Below are positions 49,525-58,620 of a stretch of DNA of 64,000 bases, in pieces. Source of the stretch: Actinokineospora globicatena (lineage in GTDB: Bacteria > Actinomycetota > Actinomycetes > Mycobacteriales > Pseudonocardiaceae). Each line of letters begins with the position of its first letter. Position 1 is the first letter of the stretch. The notes beneath the pieces are model-generated. The model saw only the letters and a list, made by a program, of their open reading frames with translations, was not told the DNA's origin and searched no databases. The position numbers were made by a program, and so were the translations under genes. The stretch is taken from NCBI RefSeq assembly GCF_024171945.1, contig NZ_JAMTCR010000002.1, positions 1,240,001-1,304,000 of the forward strand. The letters are read 5' to 3'.

Positions 49525-50079
49525 GTGAAGAGATCGTTTTCAGTGGTGTTCGTCGCTGTCTTGGCGCTGGTCGCGTCCGCGTGCACCAGCGAGCAGACAG
49601 GAAGTCCGATTCCCAGCGGCGGTGGTGGCACTGCACCCACCACGACGAGCACTCGTGCGCCCAAGACGACGACTACCGCGCCAGTCCCGGCGTTGAAGCC
49701 GTGCGCGTTGCTGTCCTCCTCGGCGGCGAAGTCGCTCGGTGTCACGAGTGGACCTGACGAGGTCGACCTGGGCAAGAAGCGGCCCTACTGTGAATGGCGC
49801 GTCGACAAGGGGAGTATCGCGGACAGCTACACCCTTGCCGTCTACATCGTGACCGATGGTGGCCTCGCGGACATCGTCGCCGAGGGGGAGATCGAGCCAA
49901 TCAAGGTGGGCTCGAGGAGTGCCGCGCAGTCGATCGGTCCTGGTGGCTTGGTCTGCGCCATCTCGCTCGAGTTGTCCGAGAAGACTCGAGTCGACGTCCA
50001 AGCCGGTGGTGGCGATGGGCAGAAGTTGTGTGCGACCGCGTTGGACGCGGCGAAGCTTGTTGAACCTGAATTGCCCTGA
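49525..50079 (+). CDS. DUF3558-type lipoprotein of the third T7SS-associated cluster (copy 2)
   Basis: A 184-residue lipoprotein whose signal peptide ends VASAC (Cys near 20), followed by a Thr-rich linker (TAPTTTSTRAPKTTTTAP) and a domain paralogous to 48469-49011: KPCALLSSSAAKSLG, CEWRVDKGSIADSYTLAV and a closing LCATALDAAKLVEPELP. GTG 49525 follows GGGGGG; ATG 49507 is an in-frame alternative. The two lipoproteins flank the PE-like gene, which looks like a local duplication followed by divergence of the linkers. Confidence 0.82.
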   Translation: MKRSFSVVFVAVLALVASACTSEQTGSPIPSGGGGTAPTTTSTRAPKTTTTAPVPALKPCALLSSSAAKSLGVTSGPDEVDLGKKRPYCEWRVDKGSIADSYTLAVYIVTDGGLADIVAEGEIEPIKVGSRSAAQSIGPGGLVCAISLELSEKTRVDVQAGGGDGQKLCATALDAAKLVEPELP

Positions 50080-50098
50080 GGTAGCTGGGAGGTAGGTC

Positions 50099-51778
50099 AT
50101 GCCTGGACAGGCGCGGACGGCGTACACGCCGCACCAGGGGGATCAGGGGACGGTGGACGTCTCGGATCCGAGTAGTCCTGGGTACGACCCGAGCGCGGCT
50201 GGGTACGACCGGACGTACGATTCCAGCAGCAGGTACTACATCGATCGGAAGGGGACGTCCGACACGAGTTCGGACGTGCACGACCGGGCTGAGCAGCAGG
50301 TCGACCAGGACATCGATGACGCGCCGTTCTGGCCGGGGTTGATGAAGCGGTTCAACCGCAACAGCGAGATCGATCAGCAGTACAGCCAGGAGATGACGGC
50401 GCAGGCGCGGGAGTTGGCCGCGGGGTTGGACACCAGGCAGCCGCCGGGGATGCAGTGCTCGAACTACAGCAACTACGCGCACGGCGAGCTCAAGCCGATG
50501 GTGACCCAGGACGTCGACCCCGACCAGGTCGGGGAGATGGGTGAGCTGTACCTGAACGCGGGCAACGCGATGACCCGGTTCCAGTCCGAGGTGGCGTCGG
50601 CGATCAACGACAGCCAGGCGGACTGGCAGGGCGAGGCCGGTGACTCGGCGCGGTTGTTCATGGTGGGCATCGGGAACTGGGTCGGCACGGCCGGGCAGAG
50701 CGCGCAGTTGGCCGGGACGCAGGCCGGGTTGCAGTCGGCGGCGTTGGCCGACGCGAAGAACTCGATGCCCGAGGAGGTCCCGTTCGACGCGGCGGCGGCG
50801 AACCGGGATCTGATGAGGACGACGAACCCGATCGACCTGGTCATCAAGTCCGCGACGTACATGAACGACTACCGGGAGAGCCAGTCCGCGCGCGCGGAGG
50901 CGGCCAGGGTGGTCACCTCTTACGACAGTTCGCTGGGTACGTCGTCGACGATGCCCGCGTTCGCCGCGCCCCCCACGATGGGTGATTCGACCGGCGACGA
51001 CCCGAAGACCGGCGACGACGGCAAGGGCGTCACCGACCCGAGCGGCGACGACGTCAACGTCCGCGGCGGCGGCGACAGGACCGGCGGGGGCTACTCCCCG
51101 TCCAATGGCAACGGCAACGGCACCGGCGGCTACAACCAGCTCCCCGGCAACGGTGGCGGCTTCCAGCCGGGCAACGGCGGCGGTACGAACCCCGGCGGCG
51201 GCACGACTCCGGGTGGGACGAACCCCGGTGGCACTAACCCCGGCAACTGGACGCCCGGCGACCCCGGTGGCAACCCCGGGCGCCCGTTCCCCAACCCGAA
51301 TCCGAACCCCAATCCCAACCCGAACCCGGGTCTGCCCGGTGGTTTGGCCCCGATGCCCGGCGCTGGTCCCTTCGGTGGCGGTGACGACGTCACCCGGCGT
51401 GGTGGCGGCTTCGGCGGCGGTCGCGGGGCGGGCGGCGGTGGCTTCGGTGGTGGCGGAGCAGGCGGCGGTGGTGGCGGCGGGACCGGTGGCGGCGGCGGTG
51501 GCTTCGGCGCGCGTTCCGGCGCTGGTGCCCTCGGCCCCGGCATGGGTGCCGGGGCTGGCGCGCTCGCCGCAGAGCAGGCGGCCATGGGCCGTGGCGGTGC
51601 CGCTGGCGCGGCCGGTCGCGGTGGCGGCGCGGGCATGGGCGGTATGGGCGGTGGCGGTGGACGCGGCCAGGGTGGAGAGGACGAGGAGCACACCCGCCCG
51701 TCGTACCTCGTCGAGGCCGACCCGGACGAGGTGTTCGGCACCGACGAGATGACCGCGCCACCGGTGATCGGCGGATAG
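50099..51778 (+). CDS. PPE-like T7SS substrate with very Gly-rich C-terminal half
   Basis: A 559-residue protein without a signal peptide. The N-terminal ~300 residues are helical and contain a WxG turn (ADWQGEAGDSARLF, near 178). Residues ~310-530 are a disordered Gly/Asn/Pro stretch with runs such as NPNPNPNPNP and long polyglycine. The C-terminus is acidic (GGEDEEH) and ends with PSYLVEADPDEVFGTDE, the same tail as in the PPE-like protein of the first cluster. GGGAGGTAGGTC precedes the ATG. espG follows after 5 bases. A secreted or surface protein is likely; its function is unknown. Confidence 0.8.
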   Translation: MPGQARTAYTPHQGDQGTVDVSDPSSPGYDPSAAGYDRTYDSSSRYYIDRKGTSDTSSDVHDRAEQQVDQDIDDAPFWPGLMKRFNRNSEIDQQYSQEMTAQARELAAGLDTRQPPGMQCSNYSNYAHGELKPMVTQDVDPDQVGEMGELYLNAGNAMTRFQSEVASAINDSQADWQGEAGDSARLFMVGIGNWVGTAGQSAQLAGTQAGLQSAALADAKNSMPEEVPFDAAAANRDLMRTTNPIDLVIKSATYMNDYRESQSARAEAARVVTSYDSSLGTSSTMPAFAAPPTMGDSTGDDPKTGDDGKGVTDPSGDDVNVRGGGDRTGGGYSPSNGNGNGTGGYNQLPGNGGGFQPGNGGGTNPGGGTTPGGTNPGGTNPGNWTPGDPGGNPGRPFPNPNPNPNPNPNPGLPGGLAPMPGAGPFGGGDDVTRRGGGFGGGRGAGGGGFGGGGAGGGGGGGTGGGGGGFGARSGAGALGPGMGAGAGALAAEQAAMGRGGAAGAAGRGGGAGMGGMGGGGGRGQGGEDEEHTRPSYLVEADPDEVFGTDEMTAPPVIGG

Positions 51779-51783
51779 CGCCG

Positions 51784-52545
51784 GTGCCGCGTTCGTTCAC
51801 GTTGTCGCTGGCCGCGGTCGACGTCCTCGGCCAGGTGCTCGGGGTCAGCCCGAGGCTGTTCCCGTTCGAGGTGCCCAGTTTCGGCCGGTTCGCCGAGGAC
51901 CGCGGCCGGATCGCCGAGGCGGTGTTCGCCGACCTCTACGGTCGTGGACTCGTCGGTCGCGACCAGCTCGACCACGACGTCGAGACGGCGCTGCGGATCA
52001 CCAGCGAGCACGACGTCGGCATCGGCGTGATGGGCACCGTCGAGAAGGACCGCCCGGTCAGGGCGCGGGCCGCGGTCCTCGGCACGACGGCGGTGCTGGC
52101 CGTCCAAGAGGGACAGACGATCCGGTTCGACCTGATGGCCCCGAGTTCGGTGGCCAGGGCGCTGGTCGACCTGCTGCCCGCGGCCAAGGCTGGCCCTGGG
52201 CAGTCGGTGATGGTGACCGAGGCGCCGGTGGCCCAGGAGGGCGGTTTCGTGCGCCCGGTCCGCGCCGCGAGGTCCACTTCGGACACGCAGCTGCGGTTGG
52301 CGGCGACCATGCTGGAGCGCCCGCGCACCGGCTTCGGGTTCTACTCGGTGGTCGGGAAGGGGCGCCACGGCAGGGAAGTGGAGGCGGGCACGGTCGGCTG
52401 GATCGACACCGAGTCCGGCCGCTACCTGTCGGTGAGCCGTCCCCAGCCCGACGGTGCCATCCGCGCGACCTACTCCCCCGCCGACGCGGCTAGGTTGATC
52501 CGCCAGCTCGACGAGCTGATCGCGACCGCCACGCCGAGGCGCTGA
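51784..52545 (+). CDS. ESX secretion-associated chaperone, EspG family
   Basis: A 253-residue EspG-family protein: LSLAAVDVLGQVLGVSPRLFPFEVPSFG (near 7-34), a helical segment with LVGRDQLDHDVETALRI (near 56), strands with RARAAVLGTTAVLAVQEG (near 92), and a C-terminal YSPADAARLIRQLDELI helix, the same ending pattern as in the EspG at 8410-9225. The GTG start lies 5 bases after the PPE-like stop, so it should chaperone that protein and its PE-like partner. It ends the cluster at a bidirectional hairpin. Confidence 0.87.
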   Translation: MPRSFTLSLAAVDVLGQVLGVSPRLFPFEVPSFGRFAEDRGRIAEAVFADLYGRGLVGRDQLDHDVETALRITSEHDVGIGVMGTVEKDRPVRARAAVLGTTAVLAVQEGQTIRFDLMAPSSVARALVDLLPAAKAGPGQSVMVTEAPVAQEGGFVRPVRAARSTSDTQLRLAATMLERPRTGFGFYSVVGKGRHGREVEAGTVGWIDTESGRYLSVSRPQPDGAIRATYSPADAARLIRQLDELIATATPRR

Positions 52546-52553
52546 GACGAAAG

Positions 52554-52583
52554 CCGCCCCGCTCGGTGGTCCGAGCGGGGCGG
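52554..52583. terminator. Bidirectional terminator between espG and phoU
   Basis: Perfect 13-bp arms (52554-52566 and 52571-52583) with a TGGT loop between two convergent genes. Confidence 0.8.
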
Positions 52584-52601
52584 TGGTCGGACTGGGGGGA
52601 C

Positions 52602-53267
52602 TTACAGGTCGTCGCCGCTGGTGGTGCCCGGCATCCGGCCGGTCACCACGAACACGACGCGCTTGGCGACCGACACCGCGTGGTCGGCGTAGCGCTCGTA
52701 GAAGCGGCCGAGCAGCGTGACGTCCACAGCGGACGCGACGCCGTGCTCCCACTCCTTGTTCATGATCAGGGTGAACAGGTGCCGGTGCAGGTCGTCCATC
52801 TCGTCGTCGGCGTCCTCGATGGCGCGCGCCGCGGCGACGTCCTTGCTCTCGATGACCTCCTCGGCCTTGCGCGCCAAGGTGACCGCGATCCGGCCCATCT
52901 CGGCGAAGTAGCCGTGCACCTGCTCGGGGAGCACGGGTGCCGGGTGCCGCCTGCGGGCGACCTTGGCCACGTGCAGGGCGAGGTCGCCCATCCGCTCCAG
53001 GCTCTCCGCGGCGTGGATGACGGCGAGCACGGTCCGCAGGTCGGTCGCGACCGGTGCCTGCAGGGCGAGCAGCGCGTACGCCTGCTCCTCGCACTCCGAG
53101 CGGGCGTCGTCGATTGCCTCGTCCCCGCTGATCACCTGCTCGGCGATGCTCAGGTTCGCCTCGAGCAGCGCACGCGTGGCGAGCTCCATCGCCTCGGCGA
53201 CCTTGGAGCACATGCCCGCGAGCTTGGTGGCCAGCTGACCGAGTTCGAGATGGTAGGCCTCACGCAT
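52602..53267 (-). CDS. phoU: Phosphate-signalling regulator PhoU
   Basis: Couples the Pst transporter to the phosphate two-component system, keeping it off when phosphate is ample. The 221-residue protein is two PhoU three-helix bundles with the repeated acidic metal-binding motif: ESLERMGDLALHVAKVA (near 90) and RFYERYADHAVSVAKRV (near 190). The ATG at 53267 (MREAYHLELGQL, the usual start) follows TAGGCT by six bases without a Shine-Dalgarno, so it is leaderless. It is separated from pstSCAB by about 4.6 kb of T7SS-associated genes and a repeat. Confidence 0.95.
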   Translation of the reverse strand: MREAYHLELGQLATKLAGMCSKVAEAMELATRALLEANLSIAEQVISGDEAIDDARSECEEQAYALLALQAPVATDLRTVLAVIHAAESLERMGDLALHVAKVARRRHPAPVLPEQVHGYFAEMGRIAVTLARKAEEVIESKDVAAARAIEDADDEMDDLHRHLFTLIMNKEWEHGVASAVDVTLLGRFYERYADHAVSVAKRVVFVVTGRMPGTTSGDDL

Positions 53268-53273
53268 GCGCAC

Positions 53274-53279
53274 AGCCTA
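53274..53279 (-). promoter_or_regulatory. -10 element (TAGGCT) of leaderless phoU
   Basis: TAGGCT on the minus strand, six bases before ATG 53267. Confidence 0.6.
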
Positions 53280-53337
53280 GAGGCACGTTCGCGGAGATGC
53301 GCCATCCCCAGGTGAAGCGAAGGTGAACGGGGCGCGT

Positions 53338-56300
53338 CTAGGCGCAGGTCACATCCGAGCCGTTGACCGTGGACAGGTCCGGCAGCGGCTGGGGGTTGGG
53401 CGTCGGCGTCTGGGCACCGGGGGTGCCGGGCGCGACGATCTGACCGGTGAACTCGGGGCCGATCACCAGCACCAGGGCCGCCGACATCGACGGGTCCTCC
53501 TGCAGCGTGGCGCCGGGGACGGTCGACGCGAGGGTCTGCGCGGCCGCCTCGTGGCCCTTGCCGTAGCGCACGACGGACCGCGCGACCGGGGCGGTCGGGT
53601 TGACCTGGACGACGGTGAAGCCGAACGCCTCGAGCTTCTCGGCGGTGCGCCTGGCGATGCCGCCGGTCTCGTTGCCGCCGTTGAGCACCTGGACCTTGAG
53701 CGTCTTGGGGTCGACCGGCTCGCGCAGCGGCGCCGCCTGCTGCTGGGTGCCGCCGCCCTCGGTTGCCGGTGGCGGGGGTGCCTCGCCGGACAGCGGTTCC
53801 TTGTTGATGATCGCCCGGAACAGCCGGTCCGCGTCGTCCTTGCGCAGCACCTCGTTGCCGCGCGAGTTCGACGTGCCGACGGTGGGCACGGTGATGAAGG
53901 TGACCCGGCCGGTCTCCAGGTTCTGCAGCGACTGGCCGAGCTGCATCAGCGAGTCGACGCCGATGTTGTCGCCGAAGGTGGACTTGGCGACCTCGCCGGT
54001 GAAGGTGGTGAGCTTCGACGGGTCGAGCAGCACCTGGCCGGACATCGCCTTGCGCAGCAACGAGGACAGGAACCGCTGCTGGCGCTTGATGCGGCCGTAG
54101 TCCGAGGTCGGGTCGCCGCGCACGTGCCTGGCCCGGACGAAGTCCAGCGCCTGCTCGCCGCGCAGCATGACCTCGGTGCCCGCCTCCTTGACGATCCACT
54201 TGTTCAGCTTGGTGTCGAACATCGGCTGCTCGACGCAGACGTTCACGCCGTCGACCGCGTCGACCATGCCGCGGAAGCCGGTGAAGTCGATGCCGACGAA
54301 CCGGGTGATCTGCAGGCCGGAGAGCTCCTGCACCACCCTGGTCACGCACAGCGGCCCGCCGACCTGGTAGGCGGTGTTCATCTTGGCGTTCTTCAGCGGC
54401 TGGACATGCTCGCCGGTGTACTTGGCCGCCTTGGCGTCGAACCGCTCGCAGCCCGGCCGGTTGATCTCCAGGTCGCGCGGGAAGGACACGATCACCACGC
54501 GGCTGCGGTCGGCGGGGATGTGCGCGATCATCACCGTGTCCGAGCGGGCCCCGGGCACCGCGCTGGCGTTGCCCACCCCCTCCTCGGCCTCGGCGCCCTC
54601 GCGGGAGTCGGACCCGACCAGCAGGAAGTTCTCGTCGCCGCGCTGCCCGGCGGCGTTCTGGATGGACTCGGACTCCGGGTCGAGCGCGCGGACCTGCTCG
54701 ATCGCGTTGTCCGCCCACTCCTTGACGCCCCAGCCGACCCCGGTCGCGGCGAACACGGCGACGGCGGCCGATCCGGAGAACACCTTCGCCAGCAGCGACC
54801 ACCGGCCGCGCTTGGGCTTGTCGTCATCGTCGTCGGGGCCCGCGCCGTCGCTGTCGGCGCGCCGGTCGACCGGTTCGACCACCACGGTCGGCTCGGCGGG
54901 CATCGCGGCGAGCTCGTCGAGCTTGTCGTCGAGTTCGGCGGCGTCCGAGCCCCACGGGGTCTTGATGCGCTTGGACTTCTTGGCCTTCTCCTCGGCGCGC
55001 ATCTCGTCGTGCACCTTGGAGAACCGCGCCAGCGTCTGGTCGACCCGCCGCCGCTTCTGCACGGCCTCGCCGATCGGCTCCATCTCGGTGGTGAGCCCGG
55101 CCAACTCCTGCGGCGACACACCGGCGGGCGGGGTCAGCTTGCCCTCGGGCACCGGCGGCATCGACGACTGGCCGGGCGGCTGCTGGCTCGGGATCCGCGG
55201 CTTGGGCTGCTGCTCCTCGACGACCGGGTGGCCACCGCTGGACTCGCCGCGCCGGGGAACGGGGTGGCTTCCGGTGCCCTGCGGGGTGTCCAGCGGGCGC
55301 CCCGGGATCGGGTGGCTGCCGGTGCCGTGCGGGGAGTCGAGCCGACCGGGGCCGTCGTGCGGCTCACCGCGACCGGGGATGGGGTGCGCGCCCGTGCCCT
55401 GGGGACCGTCGAGCGGTCCGCCGCGGAAACCGGGGCGACCGGGCATGTCCGGGCCGGGACCGCGTTGACCGTGGTCGACGGGGCCGGGGATCGGGTGCGC
55501 GCCGGTGGGCGCGGGGCCGTTCGGGATCGGGTGGGCGCCGGTCCGACCGTCCGGACCGGGACGGCGGGCGTCCGGGCTGGGGATCGGGTGCGCGCCGGTG
55601 CGACCGGGCACGCCCGGCTCCGGCTGGGGACGGCGGTTGCCGTTGGGAACCGGGTGGCTCCCGGTGGCGTGCGGGGGTTCCACACCGCGTCCGCCGTTGG
55701 GCCTGCCGGGGATCGGGTGCGCGCCGGTGGGCGCGGGACCGTTCGGGACCGGCTGCCCGCCGGGGCGACCCGGGAGGTCGGGGATCGGGTGCTGCCCGGT
55801 CGGGCCGGGCATCGGACGACGGCCGGGCGCCGGGTGGGAACCGGTGCCGCGCGGCGACTCGAGGGGACCGCCGAGGTCGGCGTCGTCCTGGCGACGCGGC
55901 CTGCCCTGGCCCATCGGGGCCCGCTCGTCCGGACCGCGCCTGCCCTGGTCGGCGATCGGGAACTGACCGCTCGGCTGGGGCTGGCGCCTGCCGAGCGGTT
56001 CCTGCGGGCCGCGGCGACCGGGTGACGGCGGCCGGTTCTCCGAGAACGGCCCGGCCTGGCGCTCGTCGAGCGGGAAGTCGGGGGTGCCGACGGGGTGCGC
56101 GGGACCGCGCCGTCCGCCGTTCGGACCGCGCTGCGGCTCGGACCTGGTCGGCTCGCGCAGCGCCGAGTCCGGCAGCGGCCGGTTCGGTCGCAGGGGCTCA
56201 GACCGGTTGGGCTCGCGGATCGCCGAGTCCGGCAGGGGCCGGTTCGGCCGAAGTGGTTCGGACCGGTTGGGCTCGCCGATCGCCGACTCCGGTAACCGGC

Positions 56301-57291
56301 GGTCGGGTCGGGACGGTTCCGGCATGGGCCGCCGGTCGTTCACCGGGGGCTGCGCGGGGCCGCGACCTTGCCGCTCGGCGCGGATCGGCTCGCCGAGCGC
56401 GGGGTCCTGGCGCCTGATCGGCTCGGCAGCGCGTGGCTGACGGGGCGGCTCCGAGCGGGGTGCGGGCTCGGCGGCGGCCGCGTCCTGACGGTTGCGTCGG
56501 GGGAGTTCGGGGCGGCCCGCGGGTTCGGGTGCGCGCCGCGGCTCGGAGCGGGTGGGCTCCTGGAAGTCGGCCTCAGGCTCGACCCGGGCGCGGCGGCCGA
56601 TGGGCTGCTCGTCGGTGTGGCGCGCGGGTGGCGGCGGCGGGTTGCCCGGCAGCGAGCGCCTGGCGTCCGCACGGCCCCGGCTCGCCGACTCGGCGAAGGT
56701 CTCCTTCTTCGCCCGCTTCCCGACGGCCGTCGGGCCGAGCAGGTCGGCGACCGAGGTGGGGCGCTCGACCTCGTCGCGCACCGGGCGGGCCGGGCGCTCG
56801 ACGGGCTGGCCCTTGGACTGGGCGAGGATGTCGGCGGGGACCGAGTGGGTTGCGGTCCGGCCGCGGCGCGACTCCGGCCTCGGCTGCTCGACACGAGGGG
56901 GTTCGGCGCGCGGGGGCTCCGGCCGGTACGGCTCGGGTTCGGGCGCGGGGACTTCCGGGGCGCTGCGGCGGCCGCCGGAGCTGATGGTGTTGCGGTGCAC
57001 GTCCGGGGCGTCGTCGGCGGCGCTCTGGGCGGCGGAGTGCCTGGCGGGCGGTTCCGGGGCGGCGCGGCGGCCGCCCTGCTGGTGTCTCGGTACCTCGTCC
57101 GGCTCGTCCGCCTCGGGTATCGGCATCAGGTTCGACCGGGAGCCGCTGTGCCGCTCGACCAGGTCGGACACGCTGACCCCGCCCGCGCCCTCCATGGACC
57201 GGCGCCTGCGCCGGGGCTGCTCGGCCGGTTCCGGGGCGCGGCGCTTGCCGCCGGGCGAGGAGCCCGGGGCGCGGTCGTGGTCGTCGGACAC
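53338..57291 (-). CDS. Giant LCP (LytR-CpsA-Psr) family protein with long repetitive cytoplasmic region
   Basis: LCP enzymes transfer lipid-linked glycans onto peptidoglycan (arabinogalactan or teichoic acids). This one is 1317 residues. Residues 1-~830 are Pro/Arg/Gly-rich and disordered, with three tandem LPDSAIREPNRSEPLRP-type units (near 330-385) and about eleven TGSHPIPG/TGAHPIPG-type units (near 480-680). A transmembrane helix (AVAVFAATGVGWGV, near 840) precedes the external LCP domain (about 915-1095; SFPRDLEI, KMNTAYQVGG, DFVRARHV) and a LytR_C domain (KTLKVQVLNGGNETG, near 1193). Family members are usually 300-550 residues. GTG 57291 follows AAGGAG. Confidence 0.9.
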   Translation of the reverse strand: MSDDHDRAPGSSPGGKRRAPEPAEQPRRRRRSMEGAGGVSVSDLVERHSGSRSNLMPIPEADEPDEVPRHQQGGRRAAPEPPARHSAAQSAADDAPDVHRNTISSGGRRSAPEVPAPEPEPYRPEPPRAEPPRVEQPRPESRRGRTATHSVPADILAQSKGQPVERPARPVRDEVERPTSVADLLGPTAVGKRAKKETFAESASRGRADARRSLPGNPPPPPARHTDEQPIGRRARVEPEADFQEPTRSEPRRAPEPAGRPELPRRNRQDAAAAEPAPRSEPPRQPRAAEPIRRQDPALGEPIRAERQGRGPAQPPVNDRRPMPEPSRPDRRLPESAIGEPNRSEPLRPNRPLPDSAIREPNRSEPLRPNRPLPDSALREPTRSEPQRGPNGGRRGPAHPVGTPDFPLDERQAGPFSENRPPSPGRRGPQEPLGRRQPQPSGQFPIADQGRRGPDERAPMGQGRPRRQDDADLGGPLESPRGTGSHPAPGRRPMPGPTGQHPIPDLPGRPGGQPVPNGPAPTGAHPIPGRPNGGRGVEPPHATGSHPVPNGNRRPQPEPGVPGRTGAHPIPSPDARRPGPDGRTGAHPIPNGPAPTGAHPIPGPVDHGQRGPGPDMPGRPGFRGGPLDGPQGTGAHPIPGRGEPHDGPGRLDSPHGTGSHPIPGRPLDTPQGTGSHPVPRRGESSGGHPVVEEQQPKPRIPSQQPPGQSSMPPVPEGKLTPPAGVSPQELAGLTTEMEPIGEAVQKRRRVDQTLARFSKVHDEMRAEEKAKKSKRIKTPWGSDAAELDDKLDELAAMPAEPTVVVEPVDRRADSDGAGPDDDDDKPKRGRWSLLAKVFSGSAAVAVFAATGVGWGVKEWADNAIEQVRALDPESESIQNAAGQRGDENFLLVGSDSREGAEAEEGVGNASAVPGARSDTVMIAHIPADRSRVVIVSFPRDLEINRPGCERFDAKAAKYTGEHVQPLKNAKMNTAYQVGGPLCVTRVVQELSGLQITRFVGIDFTGFRGMVDAVDGVNVCVEQPMFDTKLNKWIVKEAGTEVMLRGEQALDFVRARHVRGDPTSDYGRIKRQQRFLSSLLRKAMSGQVLLDPSKLTTFTGEVAKSTFGDNIGVDSLMQLGQSLQNLETGRVTFITVPTVGTSNSRGNEVLRKDDADRLFRAIINKEPLSGEAPPPPATEGGGTQQQAAPLREPVDPKTLKVQVLNGGNETGGIARRTAEKLEAFGFTVVQVNPTAPVARSVVRYGKGHEAAAQTLASTVPGATLQEDPSMSAALVLVIGPEFTGQIVAPGTPGAQTPTPNPQPLPDLSTVNGSDVTCA
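55240..55860 (-). repeat. Coding repeat array for TG(S/A)HP(I/V)P units in the LCP protein
   Basis: About eleven degenerate copies of a codon block for TG(A/S)HP(I/V)P separated by 10-30 Pro/Gly-rich residues. Neighbouring copies share most bases, pointing to repeat expansion. Confidence 0.75.
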
Positions 57292-57523
57292 CCGTGCTCC
57301 TTCCCTCCATCAGAGGCTCGGCTGTGCGCGAACCGTTGTCGGTTGGTTATCAACACGTTGCTGTGCCGCGTTCGGTTGCTTACCCGATCGTGTCACGCTG
57401 CCGGAGCGATAGTACGGATGGCTGTCCCTCGTGACGATGGCAGACCACAATTCGTTCACTATCAGTACGGAGTTCCGCGCATGGCTCTAGCCCGATCAGG
57501 GTAGCCCTGCTCAGGTGAGGCAC

Positions 57524-58447
57524 TTATCGTGCTGACGCCCGGGGTGTGACGATCGCGCGGCGGCCCGCCGCCGCTCCGGCCAGGTGAGCGGTGCCCTCCA
57601 GCAGATATGCGACAGCGTTGCGCCCGGACTGCTTCGCGGTGTAGAGCAGCGCGTCGGCCTCGCGCAGCTGACGCTCCGGAGCCGCGGGTGTGTTGTCCGC
57701 CACTCGGATGGCCGGTTCGTGCGCCAGTCCGATGCTCACCGTGACCCGCAGCCCGAGGACCAGGCTCGACCATGGGTAGCGCTCGACCCGCCCGCGCGCG
57801 GCCTCGGCGATCTCGACGGCCGCGGCCAGGTCGATCCCGGGCAGCACGAGCACGAACTCCTCGCCGCCGTAGCGCGCGCAGAACCCGCCCTCGGGCAGGC
57901 CGTCCTGCAGCAGCTCCACGACCCGCTGCAGCACCCGGTCGCCGACCAGGTGGCCGAAGGTGTCGTTGACCTGCTTGAACCAGTCCAGGTCGACGAGCGC
58001 GACGGCGAGCCCGTCCGCGGTGCCCTGCTCGGCGACCAGGTCGACCAGCCGCTGGTCGAGGTAGCGGCGGTTGTAGCTGGCGGTGAGGCTGTCGCGGATG
58101 CTCTGCTCGTGCGCCTCGGCGTGCTCGCGGCGCAACCGGTCCACCTCGCGGCGGAACTGCTCGGGGATCTGCGGCGGCGCGCTCATCTCCGACATCAGGT
58201 CCAGCGCGGAGCGCAGGTGCTGGTAGGCCTGCCGGTACTGGCCGCGGGAGGCGAGCAGGGCCGCGATCGACTCGTGCAGGCTGACCAGGTTGGCCGTGTC
58301 CGCGGGCGGGTCGTCGGGGTTCTCGGTGCGCTCGGTGATCGCGGGGTGGCGCAGCGGTACTGTCGGCTCGCTGACCCGGTGGTCCCGCCACGGGCTGTCC
58401 CGTTGGTCGGGGTCGGGCTTGGCGACGCCTCGTCCCAGAACGGCCAC
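57524..58447 (-). CDS. GGDEF-domain diguanylate cyclase
   Basis: Makes cyclic di-GMP from GTP. The GTG at 58447 lies eight bases after GGGAGG and gives 307 residues. About 45-125 form a helical N-terminal region (SLHESIAALLASRGQYRQAY; then EVDRLRREHAEAHEQ, coiled coil). The GGDEF domain spans about 130-290: DSLTASYNRRYLDQRL (near 130), VALVDLDWFKQVNDTFGH (near 158) and the intact active site ARYGGEEFVLVLP (near 193). No RxxD product-inhibition site is seen. It is predicted soluble. It is followed by the LCP gene in the same direction after 232 bases. Confidence 0.92.
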   Translation of the reverse strand: MAVLGRGVAKPDPDQRDSPWRDHRVSEPTVPLRHPAITERTENPDDPPADTANLVSLHESIAALLASRGQYRQAYQHLRSALDLMSEMSAPPQIPEQFRREVDRLRREHAEAHEQSIRDSLTASYNRRYLDQRLVDLVAEQGTADGLAVALVDLDWFKQVNDTFGHLVGDRVLQRVVELLQDGLPEGGFCARYGGEEFVLVLPGIDLAAAVEIAEAARGRVERYPWSSLVLGLRVTVSIGLAHEPAIRVADNTPAAPERQLREADALLYTAKQSGRNAVAYLLEGTAHLAGAAAGRRAIVTPRASAR

Positions 58448-58620
58448 CGCGGTCACCTCCCTACGTACGTGTGTGTCGTCCGGAATGACGCCGCGCTTGA
58501 GCGACCGGGACGCATGGACGCAGGAATTCCCCCTACTGGTGGACCCCACACTGCTCCAAACAAGTGACTGACCAGGGAATCGGTCGCAATACGCACACGC
58601 TCGGTATCACCCGTTCGGAG

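Noticed and set aside
50985..51700. Possible tandem DNA repeats in the PPE-like gene
   Set aside because: They are explained by coding for polyglycine and Asn-Pro runs; no fixed unit beyond short codon repeats.
51130..53211. 693-codon minus-strand frame over the PPE-like gene, espG and phoU
   Set aside because: The poly-Pro stretch is the antisense of the Gly-rich PPE-like linker; no independent motif.
53323..56025. 900-codon open frame on the plus strand opposite the LCP gene
   Set aside because: Shadow of a GC-rich, repeat-containing gene; composition is Val/Gly/Arg/His-biased with no recognisable domain, while the minus strand encodes clear LCP and LytR_C domains.
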